The notes under the pieces are model-generated. The model ran no database searches. It saw only the letters and a program-made list of their open reading frames with translations, and had not been told where the DNA came from. Below, piece by piece: positions 53,525 to 61,956 of a DNA stretch of 64,000 bases. A program made the translations under genes and the position numbers. Origin of the DNA: Ralstonia sp. UNC404CL21Col (GTDB taxonomy: Bacteria > Pseudomonadota > Gammaproteobacteria > Burkholderiales > Burkholderiaceae); assembly GCF_000620465.1 (NCBI RefSeq), contig NZ_JIBE01000004.1, forward strand, positions 682,001 through 746,000, in the 5' to 3' direction. Positions within the stretch are counted from its first letter, which is position 1, and every line of letters begins with the position of its first letter.

Positions 53525-54436
53525 ATGATCATCGACATCAGCTGCTACCCCACCGACCTGGTGGACCTCGCGTGGTGGCACGACGGCGACCCCTTTACCG
53601 GCGAGCGCCTGCTCGAAATGATGGACGGCCCTTACATGATCAACGGCAAGCCGCGCCGTATCGACAAGGCCTTCATCCAGCCGCCGCAGGGCAACACCAT
53701 CTACACTTGGACGGACGGCGAGCTTTCGGGCCGCGAATCCATCGACGCCTACATGGCGTACACGCTCAAGATGGTGCAGACGTACCCCGACCGCTTCCTC
53801 GGCTGCTTCGTCTACAACCCGCGCTGCGGCGTGCAGAACGGCGTGGAGGCCATCGAGCGCTACGTCAAGGAACACGGTTTCAAGATGGTCCAGATGCAGG
53901 CCAACATGCATGCATACCGCCCCGACCGCGCGCTGGACTGGGTGATGCCCGCGTTCGAAAAATGTGCCGAGCTGGGCGTGCCCGTCAAGCTGCATACGGG
54001 CGACGGCCCCTACAGCATCCCGTCGGAATGGATTCCGATGATCAAGCGCTTCCCGAACGTCGATTTCATCATGGCGCACTTCGGCGTGCAGACCGGCGGC
54101 GTCTACGTGTTCGAGCCAATGCAGTGGGCAATGGAGCTGCCCAACGTGTATTGCGAATCGGGCTGGTGCCTGCAGTCGCGCATCGTCGAATTCGCCAAGG
54201 TGCTGCCCAAGCACAAGATCCTGTTCGGCACGGACACCCCGCCCAACGAGCCCGGCATGTGGCTGCGCCTGCTGGAAGTGTTGTGCATGGACCCGCCGCA
54301 AGGCCTGAACCTCGATGAAGACACGCTCGAGGATTACCTGGGCAACAACATCGCCCGCATGATCGGCCTGGAGCCGACCCGTCCGCCCAAGACCGTGGCC
54401 GAAGCCGAAGCGCAGCTTGCGCTGGCTGCCGCCTGA
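53525..54436 (+). CDS. Amidohydrolase-fold protein lacking HxH (ACMSD-type, subunit A)
   Basis: 303 residues of the Amidohydro_2/ACMSD superfamily. Mid-barrel LHTGDG, MAHFG and catalytic-Asp region GTDTPP are kept, but the N-terminal metal motif HxH is replaced: MIIDISCYP, with Ser6 and Tyr8 where the neighbour has His6 and His8. It is a full-length paralogue of the next gene (shared MDGPYMINGKPRRID and ESGWC...QSRIVEFAK). Either it binds metal differently or it is a non-catalytic partner. AGGAG eight bases before the ATG at 53525; first gene of the operon. Confidence 0.85.
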   Translation: MIIDISCYPTDLVDLAWWHDGDPFTGERLLEMMDGPYMINGKPRRIDKAFIQPPQGNTIYTWTDGELSGRESIDAYMAYTLKMVQTYPDRFLGCFVYNPRCGVQNGVEAIERYVKEHGFKMVQMQANMHAYRPDRALDWVMPAFEKCAELGVPVKLHTGDGPYSIPSEWIPMIKRFPNVDFIMAHFGVQTGGVYVFEPMQWAMELPNVYCESGWCLQSRIVEFAKVLPKHKILFGTDTPPNEPGMWLRLLEVLCMDPPQGLNLDEDTLEDYLGNNIARMIGLEPTRPPKTVAEAEAQLALAAA

Positions 54437-54464
54437 GCCACCGCAGACCGCACGGAGCGCACAC

Positions 54465-55388
54465 ATGATTATCGATACCCATCTGCACCCGACCAACCTC
54501 GTCGACGAGGCCTGGCGCCACACCGGCACGCCGTTCAACGGCGAACGCATGATCCAGCTGATGGACGGCCCGTACATGATCAACGGCAAGCCGCGCCGCA
54601 TCGACATGGGCTTCATCCAGCCGCCGCCGGGCAACACCGGCTACCGCGATGGCAACCGCCGTGGCCGTGAAGGCATCCGCGACTACATGGCGTACATCGC
54701 CGAACTAACGCAGAAGTACCCCGACCGCTTCATCGGCAACTTCACGTACAACCCGCGCTGGGGCCCGGAGAACGGCGCGGCGGAGCTGGAATTCCACATC
54801 AAGGAATACGGCTTCAAGATGGTCAAGCTGCACGCCAACATGCATGGCTATCGGCCCGACCGCGCGCTCGACTGGCTGCGCCCGGCGATGAAGGTCTGTG
54901 CCAAGTACAACATCGTGGTGCTGATCCACACCGGCGACGGCCCGTACACCATCCCGACGATGTTCTACCCGATCATCCGCGAGTTCCCGATGGTGAATTT
55001 CATCATCGGCCACTTCGGTATCCAGACCGGCGGCAACTACTCGTTCGAAGCGTTCTGGATGGCGATGGATACGCCCAACGTGTACTGCGAATCCGGCTGG
55101 TGCTTCCAGTCGCGCATCGTCGAATTTGCGAAGCAGTTGCCGCGCGACAAGATCGTCTTCGGGACCGATTCGCCGCCCAACGAGCCCGGCATGTGGCTGC
55201 GCGAGCTGGAGGTGCTGTGCTCGGCGCCGCCGCAGGGGCTGGGCATCGATGAGGACCACCTCGAAGACTATCTGGGCAACAACATTGCGCGACTGGTCGG
55301 CATCGAGCCCACCAAGCCGCCCAAGGACCTGGCCGAGGCGGAACTGCGCCTGAAGTCGACTTACGTCCAGACAGCAGAAGCGGCCTGA
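54465..55388 (+). CDS. Amidohydrolase/decarboxylase, ACMSD-type (subunit B)
   Basis: 307 residues. Complete metal set: HxH in MIIDTHLHP (His6, His8), His in LIHTGDG, His in IIGHFG and Asp in GTDSPP. The family includes ACMSD, gamma-resorcylate decarboxylase, LigJ-like hydratases and 5-carboxyvanillate decarboxylase, so the reaction may be non-oxidative decarboxylation or hydrolysis/hydration of a ring-derived acid. GGAG eight bases upstream; 28 bases after its paralogue. Followed by UbiD and UbiX, suggesting successive steps on a carboxylated ring. Confidence 0.87.
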   Translation: MIIDTHLHPTNLVDEAWRHTGTPFNGERMIQLMDGPYMINGKPRRIDMGFIQPPPGNTGYRDGNRRGREGIRDYMAYIAELTQKYPDRFIGNFTYNPRWGPENGAAELEFHIKEYGFKMVKLHANMHGYRPDRALDWLRPAMKVCAKYNIVVLIHTGDGPYTIPTMFYPIIREFPMVNFIIGHFGIQTGGNYSFEAFWMAMDTPNVYCESGWCFQSRIVEFAKQLPRDKIVFGTDSPPNEPGMWLRELEVLCSAPPQGLGIDEDHLEDYLGNNIARLVGIEPTKPPKDLAEAELRLKSTYVQTAEAA

Positions 55389-55452
55389 GCGCCGATCCCG
55401 CGTGCGCCGCGCCTCTGTGGTGTTCGGCGCCCGCCTTTAGCGAGGTGTGCCA

Positions 55453-56844
55453 ATGAGCATGACCCGTCTTGGCGAAGGACAGGATTTCCACATCTTCGCC
55501 AACCTCTATCGCGAGCTGTACCCCGACGACGTGCTGACCCTGCGCAATGGCGTGAGCGCCGACCAGGATGTCACGGCCGTCATCGACCGGCTTGCCGCAT
55601 GCAACCGCAATCCGATGCTGATCTGCGAGCAGGTCAGCGGGCTGCAGGTGCCCCTGGTCACCAATGTCTTCGCCTCGCGCGCACGGCTGGCACGGCTGTT
55701 CGACGTGCCGCCCACCCAATTGCACGACGCGTTCCAGGCACGCGCCAATGCGCCCATCGCACCGCGTGTCGTCTCGCACGGCCCCATCACCGAAGAGGTG
55801 ATCGAAGGCGACGCGGTCGACGTTGCGCTGCTGCCGATGATCAAGCACTTCGAGAGCGACCGCGCGCCCTACATCACCAACGCCATCATCGTGGCCGAGG
55901 ACCCGGTGACGGGCGTGTCCAACATGAGCTATCACCGTTCGATGCGCCACGCACGCAACGCACTGGCGACGAGCCTGCACTCGCGCGGCCACCTGTGGCG
56001 CATGCTGCAGACCGCGCGCGAACGCGGCGACGTGCTGCGCGTGGCGATGGTGGTGGGCGCGCATCCGCTGTTCATGCTGGCCGCCGCCGCCCGCCTGCCC
56101 TTTGGCGCCGACGAACGCGCCGTGGCGGGTGGCCTGCTCGGCGCGCCGCTCGATATTGTCCGCACGCCGCGCTACGGCATCGGCGTGCCGGCGGCAGCGG
56201 AGTTCGTGCTCGAAGGCACCATCGACCCCGCCGCCTATGCCGAGGAAGGCCCGTTCGGTGAATTCACCGGCTATTCGTCCGACCGCTCCACCAACAATGT
56301 GCTGCGCATCGATGCCCTGATGCGCCGGCGCGATGCTTGGCTGGTCGACGTGGTGGGCGGCCCGTACGCCGAGCATCTGACGCTGGCCCGCCTGCCGCGC
56401 GAGGCCGAGATGAGCGAGAAGCTCAAGGCGCGCTTCCCATCGGTGACGGCGCTGCACTATCCGAACTCGGGCACGCACTTCCATTGCTACGTGGCGCTCA
56501 ACCCGACGCGCGACGGTGAAGCGCGTCAGGTCATGCTCGCACTGCTCGGCTGGGACCCATACCTCAAGACTGTGATTGCAGTGGATTCGGATATCGACCT
56601 GCAGCAGGACGAACAGGTGCTGTGGGCCATGGCGACCCACTTCCAGCCGCACCAGGATGTCTTCATGGTCGACGGCCTGCCCGGCAGCCCGCTCGATCCC
56701 TCTTCTTCAGTGCACGGCACGACTTCGCGCATGGGCATCGATGCCACGCGCGGTGCCGGCTTCGAGGGCATCCGCGCGCGCATCGATCCGCAGGCCGTGG
56801 CGCGGGCGACCGATATCCTGCGCCAGGCAGGCGTGCAGTCATGA
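55453..56844 (+). CDS. UbiD-family prenyl-FMN decarboxylase
   Basis: 463 residues. MSYHRSMRHARNALATSL, the hallmark EEGPFGEFTGYSSDR (about 263-277, with the catalytic Glu pair) and the C-terminal DVFMVDGLPGSPLDPSS match UbiD enzymes that use prenylated FMN for reversible (de)carboxylation of aromatic or alpha,beta-unsaturated acids. The length is close to that of catabolic hydroxyarylic-acid decarboxylases. GAGG seven bases before the ATG at 55453. Overlap by ATGA with UbiX, which supplies the cofactor. A role in ubiquinone synthesis is unlikely in this setting. Confidence 0.88.
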   Translation: MSMTRLGEGQDFHIFANLYRELYPDDVLTLRNGVSADQDVTAVIDRLAACNRNPMLICEQVSGLQVPLVTNVFASRARLARLFDVPPTQLHDAFQARANAPIAPRVVSHGPITEEVIEGDAVDVALLPMIKHFESDRAPYITNAIIVAEDPVTGVSNMSYHRSMRHARNALATSLHSRGHLWRMLQTARERGDVLRVAMVVGAHPLFMLAAAARLPFGADERAVAGGLLGAPLDIVRTPRYGIGVPAAAEFVLEGTIDPAAYAEEGPFGEFTGYSSDRSTNNVLRIDALMRRRDAWLVDVVGGPYAEHLTLARLPREAEMSEKLKARFPSVTALHYPNSGTHFHCYVALNPTRDGEARQVMLALLGWDPYLKTVIAVDSDIDLQQDEQVLWAMATHFQPHQDVFMVDGLPGSPLDPSSSVHGTTSRMGIDATRGAGFEGIRARIDPQAVARATDILRQAGVQS

Positions 56845-57482
56845 GTGGGCGCCATCTCCGCCCGCCCGCGCCACCACGCATGGTGGTCGGCATCAGCGGC
56901 GCGTCGGGCTTCATCTACGGCGTGCGGCTGCTCGAACTGCTGCGCGCGCTAGATGTGGAAACACACCTGGTCGTCACGCGCTCCGCAGTGTTGACGATGA
57001 CGCACGAAACGCCGTTCAAGCTCGCTGACGTGATGGCCCGCGCCACGCATACGCACCGCGCCGACGACATGGCCGCCGGCATTGCCAGCGGATCGTTCCG
57101 TGCGCTCGGCATGATCGTCGCCCCCTGTTCGATGAAGACGCTTGCGGAGATCGCCACCGGCGTCTCGTCGACGCTGCTCACCCGCGCAGCGGACGTCACG
57201 CTCAAGGAGCGCCGGCCGCTCGTTCTGATGGCGCGCGAGACGCCATTCACGCTCGCACACCTGCGCAACATGCAGGCCGTCACGGAGATGGGCGCCATCG
57301 TCGCGCCGCCCGTACCGGCCTTCTACGCGCGCCCCAATACGTTGGACGACATGATCGACCACACCCTCGGCCGCGTGCTCGATCTGTTCGGGCTCGATGC
57401 CGGCACCGCCCTGCGCTGGGGCGAAGAAGCCTTACCTGCCTTAGTCCGTACCCCACCCACGCTCGACAAGGAGACTGCATGA
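56841..57482 (+). CDS. ubiX: UbiX-type flavin prenyltransferase
   Basis: 213 residues. VVGISGASGFIYGVRLLELL (phosphate-binding), the FMN-site APCSMKTLAEIATGVSSTLLTRAADVTLKERRPLVLMARETPF stretch with its conserved Ser, Glu and Arg positions, and NMQAVTEMGAIVAPPVPAFY. It joins dimethylallyl phosphate to FMN to make prenyl-FMN for UbiD. The start at 56841 is set by the ATGA overlap with ubiD; the stop overlaps the cobW-like start the same way. Dedicated copy for this operon by context. Confidence 0.9.
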   Translation: MSGRHLRPPAPPRMVVGISGASGFIYGVRLLELLRALDVETHLVVTRSAVLTMTHETPFKLADVMARATHTHRADDMAAGIASGSFRALGMIVAPCSMKTLAEIATGVSSTLLTRAADVTLKERRPLVLMARETPFTLAHLRNMQAVTEMGAIVAPPVPAFYARPNTLDDMIDHTLGRVLDLFGLDAGTALRWGEEALPALVRTPPTLDKETA

Positions 57483-58609
57483 AACCCCAAGCCACGGCCC
57501 ACGCCACGCTTCCCGGCCCGAACACCAAGATTCCGGTCACCATCCTCACCGGCTTTCTTGGCGCCGGCAAAACCACGCTGCTGAACTTCATCCTGCGCGA
57601 AAACCACGGCCGCAAGATCGCCGTGATCGAAAACGAGTTTGGTGAAGTCGGCATCGACGGCGGCCTGGTCATGGCCTCGGAAAACGAAGAGATCTACGAG
57701 ATGGTCAACGGCTGCGTGTGTTGCACGGCCGAGGTGCGCGAAGACCTCGTGCGCATCGTGCGCCAGCTCGTCGCGCGGCCCGAACGGCTGGACCACATCC
57801 TGGTGGAAACCAGCGGCCTGGCCGATCCGTATCCGGTGGCGCAGTCGTTCTTCATCGACGACCCGATTGCCGAACATGTCGAGCTTGACGCCATCGTGAC
57901 CATGGTCGACGCCAAGCACATCGCCGCGCATCTGGACGACCTGCAGCTGGACGGTGTCGACAACCAGGCCGTCGACCAGATCGTCTGCGCCGACCGTATC
58001 GTCATCAACAAGGTGGACCTTGTGGGCCGCGACGATATCGACGCGCTGCGCGGGCGCATCCGCGGCTTGAACGCCACGGCCGACATCGTCACCTCCAGTT
58101 ATGCCGAGGTCGATCTGAACAAGATCATCGGTGTCGGCGCGTTCGAGGCGACACAGAAGCTGCTGGAGATCGGCGCAGACGCCGGCCACGGCGAGCATGG
58201 CGCGCACGAACATGAACATGACCACAAACATGAGCATGCTCACGCCGACGCTCACGAGCATGACCATGACCATGACCATGAGCACGAACATGAGCACGAC
58301 CACCAGCACGATCCGAGCGTCTCGTCAGTGGGTTTTGACGTGCCGGCCGACGTGGACCTCGTGCGCTTCCACACGTGGATCGACACCCTGCGCGCCGAGC
58401 AGGCGGAAACGCTGTTCCGCATGAAGGGCATCCTGGCCGTGAAGGGTCAGCCGCAGCGCTACGTGCTGCAGGGCGTGCACAGCCTCATCGACTTTCGCGC
58501 AACGCAGCCGTGGGGCAGCGAAGCGCGCAGCAGCAAGATCGTCTTCATCGGCCGCGACCTCGATCGTGCGGCCCTGCAGGACGGTTTCAACGCGTGTCTG
58601 GCGGCGTGA
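57479..58609 (+). CDS. CobW/COG0523 GTPase with His-rich metal-binding insert
   Basis: 376 residues. Walker A GFLGAGKTT (25-33), metal site NGCVCC (77-82, CxCC), HILVETSGLADP (switch) and VINKVD base-recognition motif (175-180), then a His-rich insert with 19 histidines between 237 and 277 in near-alternating HD/HE order, then a CobW_C domain. COG0523 proteins are GTP-driven metal insertases, mostly for zinc, iron or cobalt. Lying inside an operon with three metal-dependent amidohydrolase-fold genes it most likely metallates one of them. Overlaps ubiX by ATGA. Confidence 0.9.
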   Translation: MKPQATAHATLPGPNTKIPVTILTGFLGAGKTTLLNFILRENHGRKIAVIENEFGEVGIDGGLVMASENEEIYEMVNGCVCCTAEVREDLVRIVRQLVARPERLDHILVETSGLADPYPVAQSFFIDDPIAEHVELDAIVTMVDAKHIAAHLDDLQLDGVDNQAVDQIVCADRIVINKVDLVGRDDIDALRGRIRGLNATADIVTSSYAEVDLNKIIGVGAFEATQKLLEIGADAGHGEHGAHEHEHDHKHEHAHADAHEHDHDHDHEHEHEHDHQHDPSVSSVGFDVPADVDLVRFHTWIDTLRAEQAETLFRMKGILAVKGQPQRYVLQGVHSLIDFRATQPWGSEARSSKIVFIGRDLDRAALQDGFNACLAA

Positions 58610-58687
58610 GCATGCCATGACATGACATCCCCTGACCCGAGGGCGGCTCCTGGCACGCCCCGGGCATGACAACGATAGGAGACAACC

Positions 58688-60031
58688 ATGACAACAGCCG
58701 TACACCCGGTCGACCAGATTCTGTCGACCCGACAGATGTTGACGTTGGGCTTGCAGCATATGGCGGTGTCGTACATCGGCGCCATCGCGGTACCGATGAT
58801 CATCGCGTCGGCGCTCAAGATGTCGCAGGCGGACACCATTGTGCTCATCAGCACCACGTTGTTCTGCTCGGGCATTGCCACGCTGTTGCAGACCATCGGG
58901 TTCTGGAAGTTCGGGGTGCGGTTGCCGATCCTGCAGGGGGTGGCGTTCAGCAGCGTGGGGCCGGTGATTGCCATCGGCACCAACCCTGCCGTAGGTTTCG
59001 CGGGCGTGTGCGGTGCGGTCATTGCGGCCGGGCTGTTTACGCTGCTCGCCGCACCGCTGGTGGGGCGGCTGCGGCGATTTTTTCCACCGGTGGTCACGGG
59101 CTGCATCGTGACCGTCATCGGCCTGCAGCTCTTTCCCGTCGCGTATGACTGGGTGGGCGGCGGACGCAACGCTGCCAACTTCGGTGCGCCGTCGTTCCTG
59201 CTGGTTGCCGTGGTCGTGGTTGCCACCATCCTGCTCATCAACCGCTTCGGCAGCCCGCTGCTGCGCAACCTTGCTGTGCTGGTGGGCATGATCGTCGGCA
59301 CGTTGCTCGGCTGCGCCATGGGCATGGGCAACTTTCACGGCGTGGCAGACGCGCCGTGGGTCACGCTGCCGGTGCCGTTCCACTTCGGGGTGCCCGTGTT
59401 TGCCGTGGTTCCCGCACTCACCATGATCGTGGTGATGATCGTGCAGATGGTCGAATCGATGGGACTGTTCCTGGCTATTGGCGACATTGTCGAAAAGCCC
59501 ATCGAAGAAGAGGAAGCCATCAACGGCCTGCGCGCCAACGGCCTGGCCAGCGCCATTGCCGGCATGTTCGCGGCCTTCCCGTTCATTGCGTTCATGGAGA
59601 ACGTCGGGCTGGTGGTGCTGACCGGTGTGCGCAGCCGCTGGGTGGTGGCTGTGAGCGGCGCGCTGATGTGTCTCGTAGCGCTCGTGCCCAAGGCCGGCGC
59701 CGTGATTGCGGCCACGCCATCGGCCGCATTGGGCGGCGCCGGCATTGCCATGTTCGGCGTGGTGGCCGCTGCGGGCATCCAGACCCTGGCGCGCGTCGAC
59801 TATGAACACAACCGCTACAACGTCCTGATCGTGGGCTTCACGATTGCCGCCGCGCTGGTGCCGGTGCTGGCGCCCACGCTGTTCAAGGCCCTGCCCGACT
59901 GGACGCAACCGTTCCTGCACAGCGGCGTGGTCATCGCCTGCCTGGTCTCCGTAGCGTTGAACCTGCTGCTCAACGGCACCGAAGAAGCGCACGTGCCCGC
60001 GTCTGTGGTGCGTACGGCCGGCCGCGCCTGA
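58688..60031 (+). CDS. NCS2-family nucleobase permease
   Basis: 447 residues, about 14 helices. Family features are GLQHMAVSYIGAIAVPMI near the N-terminus, QTIGFWKFGVRLPILQGVAF (substrate-barrel) and VVMIVQMVESMGLFLAIGDIVEK, with the Glu in helix 8. NCS2 proteins carry xanthine, urate or uracil with protons. In this operon it probably imports the substrate, which argues for a purine-, pterin- or pyrimidine-like ring. AGGAG lies before the ATG at 58688; 78 bases after the cobW-like gene, 7 bases before the aminohydrolase. Confidence 0.88.
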   Translation: MTTAVHPVDQILSTRQMLTLGLQHMAVSYIGAIAVPMIIASALKMSQADTIVLISTTLFCSGIATLLQTIGFWKFGVRLPILQGVAFSSVGPVIAIGTNPAVGFAGVCGAVIAAGLFTLLAAPLVGRLRRFFPPVVTGCIVTVIGLQLFPVAYDWVGGGRNAANFGAPSFLLVAVVVVATILLINRFGSPLLRNLAVLVGMIVGTLLGCAMGMGNFHGVADAPWVTLPVPFHFGVPVFAVVPALTMIVVMIVQMVESMGLFLAIGDIVEKPIEEEEAINGLRANGLASAIAGMFAAFPFIAFMENVGLVVLTGVRSRWVVAVSGALMCLVALVPKAGAVIAATPSAALGGAGIAMFGVVAAAGIQTLARVDYEHNRYNVLIVGFTIAAALVPVLAPTLFKALPDWTQPFLHSGVVIACLVSVALNLLLNGTEEAHVPASVVRTAGRA

Positions 60032-60038
60032 TTTTCCA

Positions 60039-61439
60039 ATGGACATTTCCATGCACAACACGCCTCAAGACATCCTCATCCGCCGCCCCATGGCCGTCAT
60101 GACCGGCCTGCGCGGTGACGCCGCACGCGCCGGTGCGGTCGATATCCGCATCGCCGGGGGCCGCATCGCCGAGATGGGCGCAGACCTCACGCCCCGCCCC
60201 GGCGAGCGCGTCATCGACGCCAGCGACTGCATCGTCTACCCGGGCTGGATCAACACGCACCATCACCTGTTCCAGAACCTGCTCAAGGCCGTGCCGGAAG
60301 GCATGAACCAGGACCTGCAGGGGTGGCTGGCCAGCGTGCCGTATCCGCGCCTGCCGCTGTTCACGCCCGAGCTGATGCGCACGGCTGCGCGCCTGGGCAT
60401 GGCGGAGCTTCTGCTGTCGGGCGCCACCACCTGCGCCGACCACCACTACCTCTATCACGCAGGCGGCGGCACCGAATCGGGCGACATGCTGTTCGACGTG
60501 GCAGACGAGTTCGGCATGCGCTTCGTGCTGTGCCGCGGCGGCGCCATCGAATCGGCCAGCAGCCACCCGGGCTTCTCGAAGACGGCGCTGCGGCCTGAAA
60601 CGCTCGACCAGATGCTGGCCGACATCGAGCGGCTCAAACACCGCTATCACGACGACGCCCCCGATTCGATGCGCCGCGTGGCGGTGGCACCGACCACACC
60701 GACGTTCTCATTGCCGCCGGCATTGCTGGTCGAGCTGGCCCATGCGGCGCGCGGCATGCACTTGCGCATGCATACGCATTTGTCGGAGACCGACAACTAC
60801 GTTCGCTTCTGCCGCGAGAAATACAACTGTCTACCGGTGGAGTTCGTGGCCGAGCACGAGTGGCTGGGCCCGGACGTCTGGTTTGCGCACCTCGTGCACC
60901 TGCAGCCGTCGGAGATTCGCATGCTGGCCCAGACGGGCAGCGGCATCGCGCACTGCCCCGTCAGCAACAGCCGGCTGGGCAGCGGCATCGCGCCGGTACC
61001 GCAACTGGCCGCGGCCGGCGTGCCGGTGTCATTGGGCGTGGATGGCGTAGCGTCCAACGAATCGGGCAGCATGACCGGCGAGGTCAACACCGCCTGGCTG
61101 ATCCACCGTGCCGCGCAAGGCGCCAGTGCCACCACTGCTGAAGATGTCATTCACTGGGCCACCGCAGGCGGCGCACGCGTGCTCGGCTTGAGTGAAGTCG
61201 GCACGCTGCAGGTCGGGCAAGCAGCCGATCTGGTGCTCTACGACATCAACCATCCGCGCTTCTACGGCTTCCACGACCCCGCGCTCGCGCCCGTGGTGGC
61301 CGGCGAGCCCATTGCCGTGCGCACCAGCATCATCGGCGGCCGTGTCGTGGTGGACGAAGGTGTGGTGTGCGGGCTGGATGTGGCACGCATCCGCGCTGAA
61401 GCCCGCCAGGGTGTGGCGGACTTGATGGCATGCGCCTGA
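60039..61439 (+). CDS. ATZ/TRZ-type aminohydrolase (8-oxoguanine deaminase-like)
   Basis: 466 residues. HxH in INTHHHLFQN (His74, His76), ADHHYLY, HTHLSET (third ligand His), LAQTG...AHCPVSNSRLGSGIAPVP and the catalytic Asp in LGVDGVASNES (about 334). This is the cytosine/atrazine-type deaminase branch; the closest characterised pattern I know is 8-oxoguanine deaminase, with isoxanthopterin deaminase and hydroxyatrazine hydrolases as relatives. It should deaminate an amino-substituted N-heterocycle. No clear Shine-Dalgarno at 60039; an ATG 12 bases later is possible. Last gene of the operon. Confidence 0.85.
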   Translation: MDISMHNTPQDILIRRPMAVMTGLRGDAARAGAVDIRIAGGRIAEMGADLTPRPGERVIDASDCIVYPGWINTHHHLFQNLLKAVPEGMNQDLQGWLASVPYPRLPLFTPELMRTAARLGMAELLLSGATTCADHHYLYHAGGGTESGDMLFDVADEFGMRFVLCRGGAIESASSHPGFSKTALRPETLDQMLADIERLKHRYHDDAPDSMRRVAVAPTTPTFSLPPALLVELAHAARGMHLRMHTHLSETDNYVRFCREKYNCLPVEFVAEHEWLGPDVWFAHLVHLQPSEIRMLAQTGSGIAHCPVSNSRLGSGIAPVPQLAAAGVPVSLGVDGVASNESGSMTGEVNTAWLIHRAAQGASATTAEDVIHWATAGGARVLGLSEVGTLQVGQAADLVLYDINHPRFYGFHDPALAPVVAGEPIAVRTSIIGGRVVVDEGVVCGLDVARIRAEARQGVADLMACA

Positions 61440-61443
61440 CGGT

Positions 61444-61956
61444 TTAGACGTCGAGTCGCAGCGCCATGTGCTCTTCGTCGTAGAAGCGATCACCGACACG
61501 CATGGCGCGGCGCTCGATGCCGAAGGTCTCGAAACCCGCGTTGCGATACAGCGCTTGCGCACGCGGGTTTTCGGCATTGACACACAGGTGGATCTGCAAC
61601 ACGCGCGCCGCACGCGCATGCGCAATGGCGGCGTCGAGCAGACGGGCCGCAATACCGCCCCGCCGATGTGCCGGGTCAACAAACACGCCCCACAGCACGG
61701 CCTTGCGGGCAACCTGCGCCAGCGGCTCGCGACGCAGTCCGGCAATGCCGATCAGCTCCGGCCCCGCAAATGCACCGAACACGATCTGATGCTCGGTCGC
61801 CCGGATGCGGTTACGGGTTTCCTCCAGCGTGCGGCCCGACTCTTCATCGTGCGTCGGCCAGATAGCGGTCGGCGAATCCTCAATGGCTTTCAGGCGCAGG
61901 GCCTTGAACGCTGCCGCATCCTCAACGATCAACGGGCGGATGGCGATGTCGCTCAT
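61444..61956 (-). CDS. GNAT acetyltransferase
   Basis: 170 residues. IRPLIVEDAAAFKALRLKAIEDSPTAI, IGIAGLRREPLAQVARKAVLWGVFVDPAHRRGGIAARLLDAAIAHAR (acetyl-CoA pyrophosphate loop RRGGIA) and LCVNAENPRAQALYRNAGFETFG are textbook GNAT motifs A and B. Acceptor unknown. The start overlaps the flavin-reductase-like stop by ATGA, so the two form a small operon convergent on the aminohydrolase gene (4 bases between stops). Confidence 0.87.
   Translation of the reverse strand: MSDIAIRPLIVEDAAAFKALRLKAIEDSPTAIWPTHDEESGRTLEETRNRIRATEHQIVFGAFAGPELIGIAGLRREPLAQVARKAVLWGVFVDPAHRRGGIAARLLDAAIAHARAARVLQIHLCVNAENPRAQALYRNAGFETFGIERRAMRVGDRFYDEEHMALRLDV

Noticed and set aside
53510-54637. 375-residue minus-strand ORF over the amidohydrolases
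   Set aside because: It runs antisense through two strongly conserved paralogues and has no ribosome site or domain.
55453-57482. UbiD/UbiX as ubiquinone biosynthesis genes
   Set aside because: They are embedded in an operon of catabolic enzymes and a permease with no other ubi gene, so a catabolic role is more likely.
58201-58315. Short tandem repeat (CATGAN-type hexamers)
   Set aside because: It codes for the His-rich insert of the CobW-like protein in frame, so it is not an independent repeat or CRISPR.
58325-60061. 578-residue minus-strand ORF over the NCS2 permease
   Set aside because: His/Gly/Arg-rich antisense frame; the plus strand gives a clean 14-helix permease.
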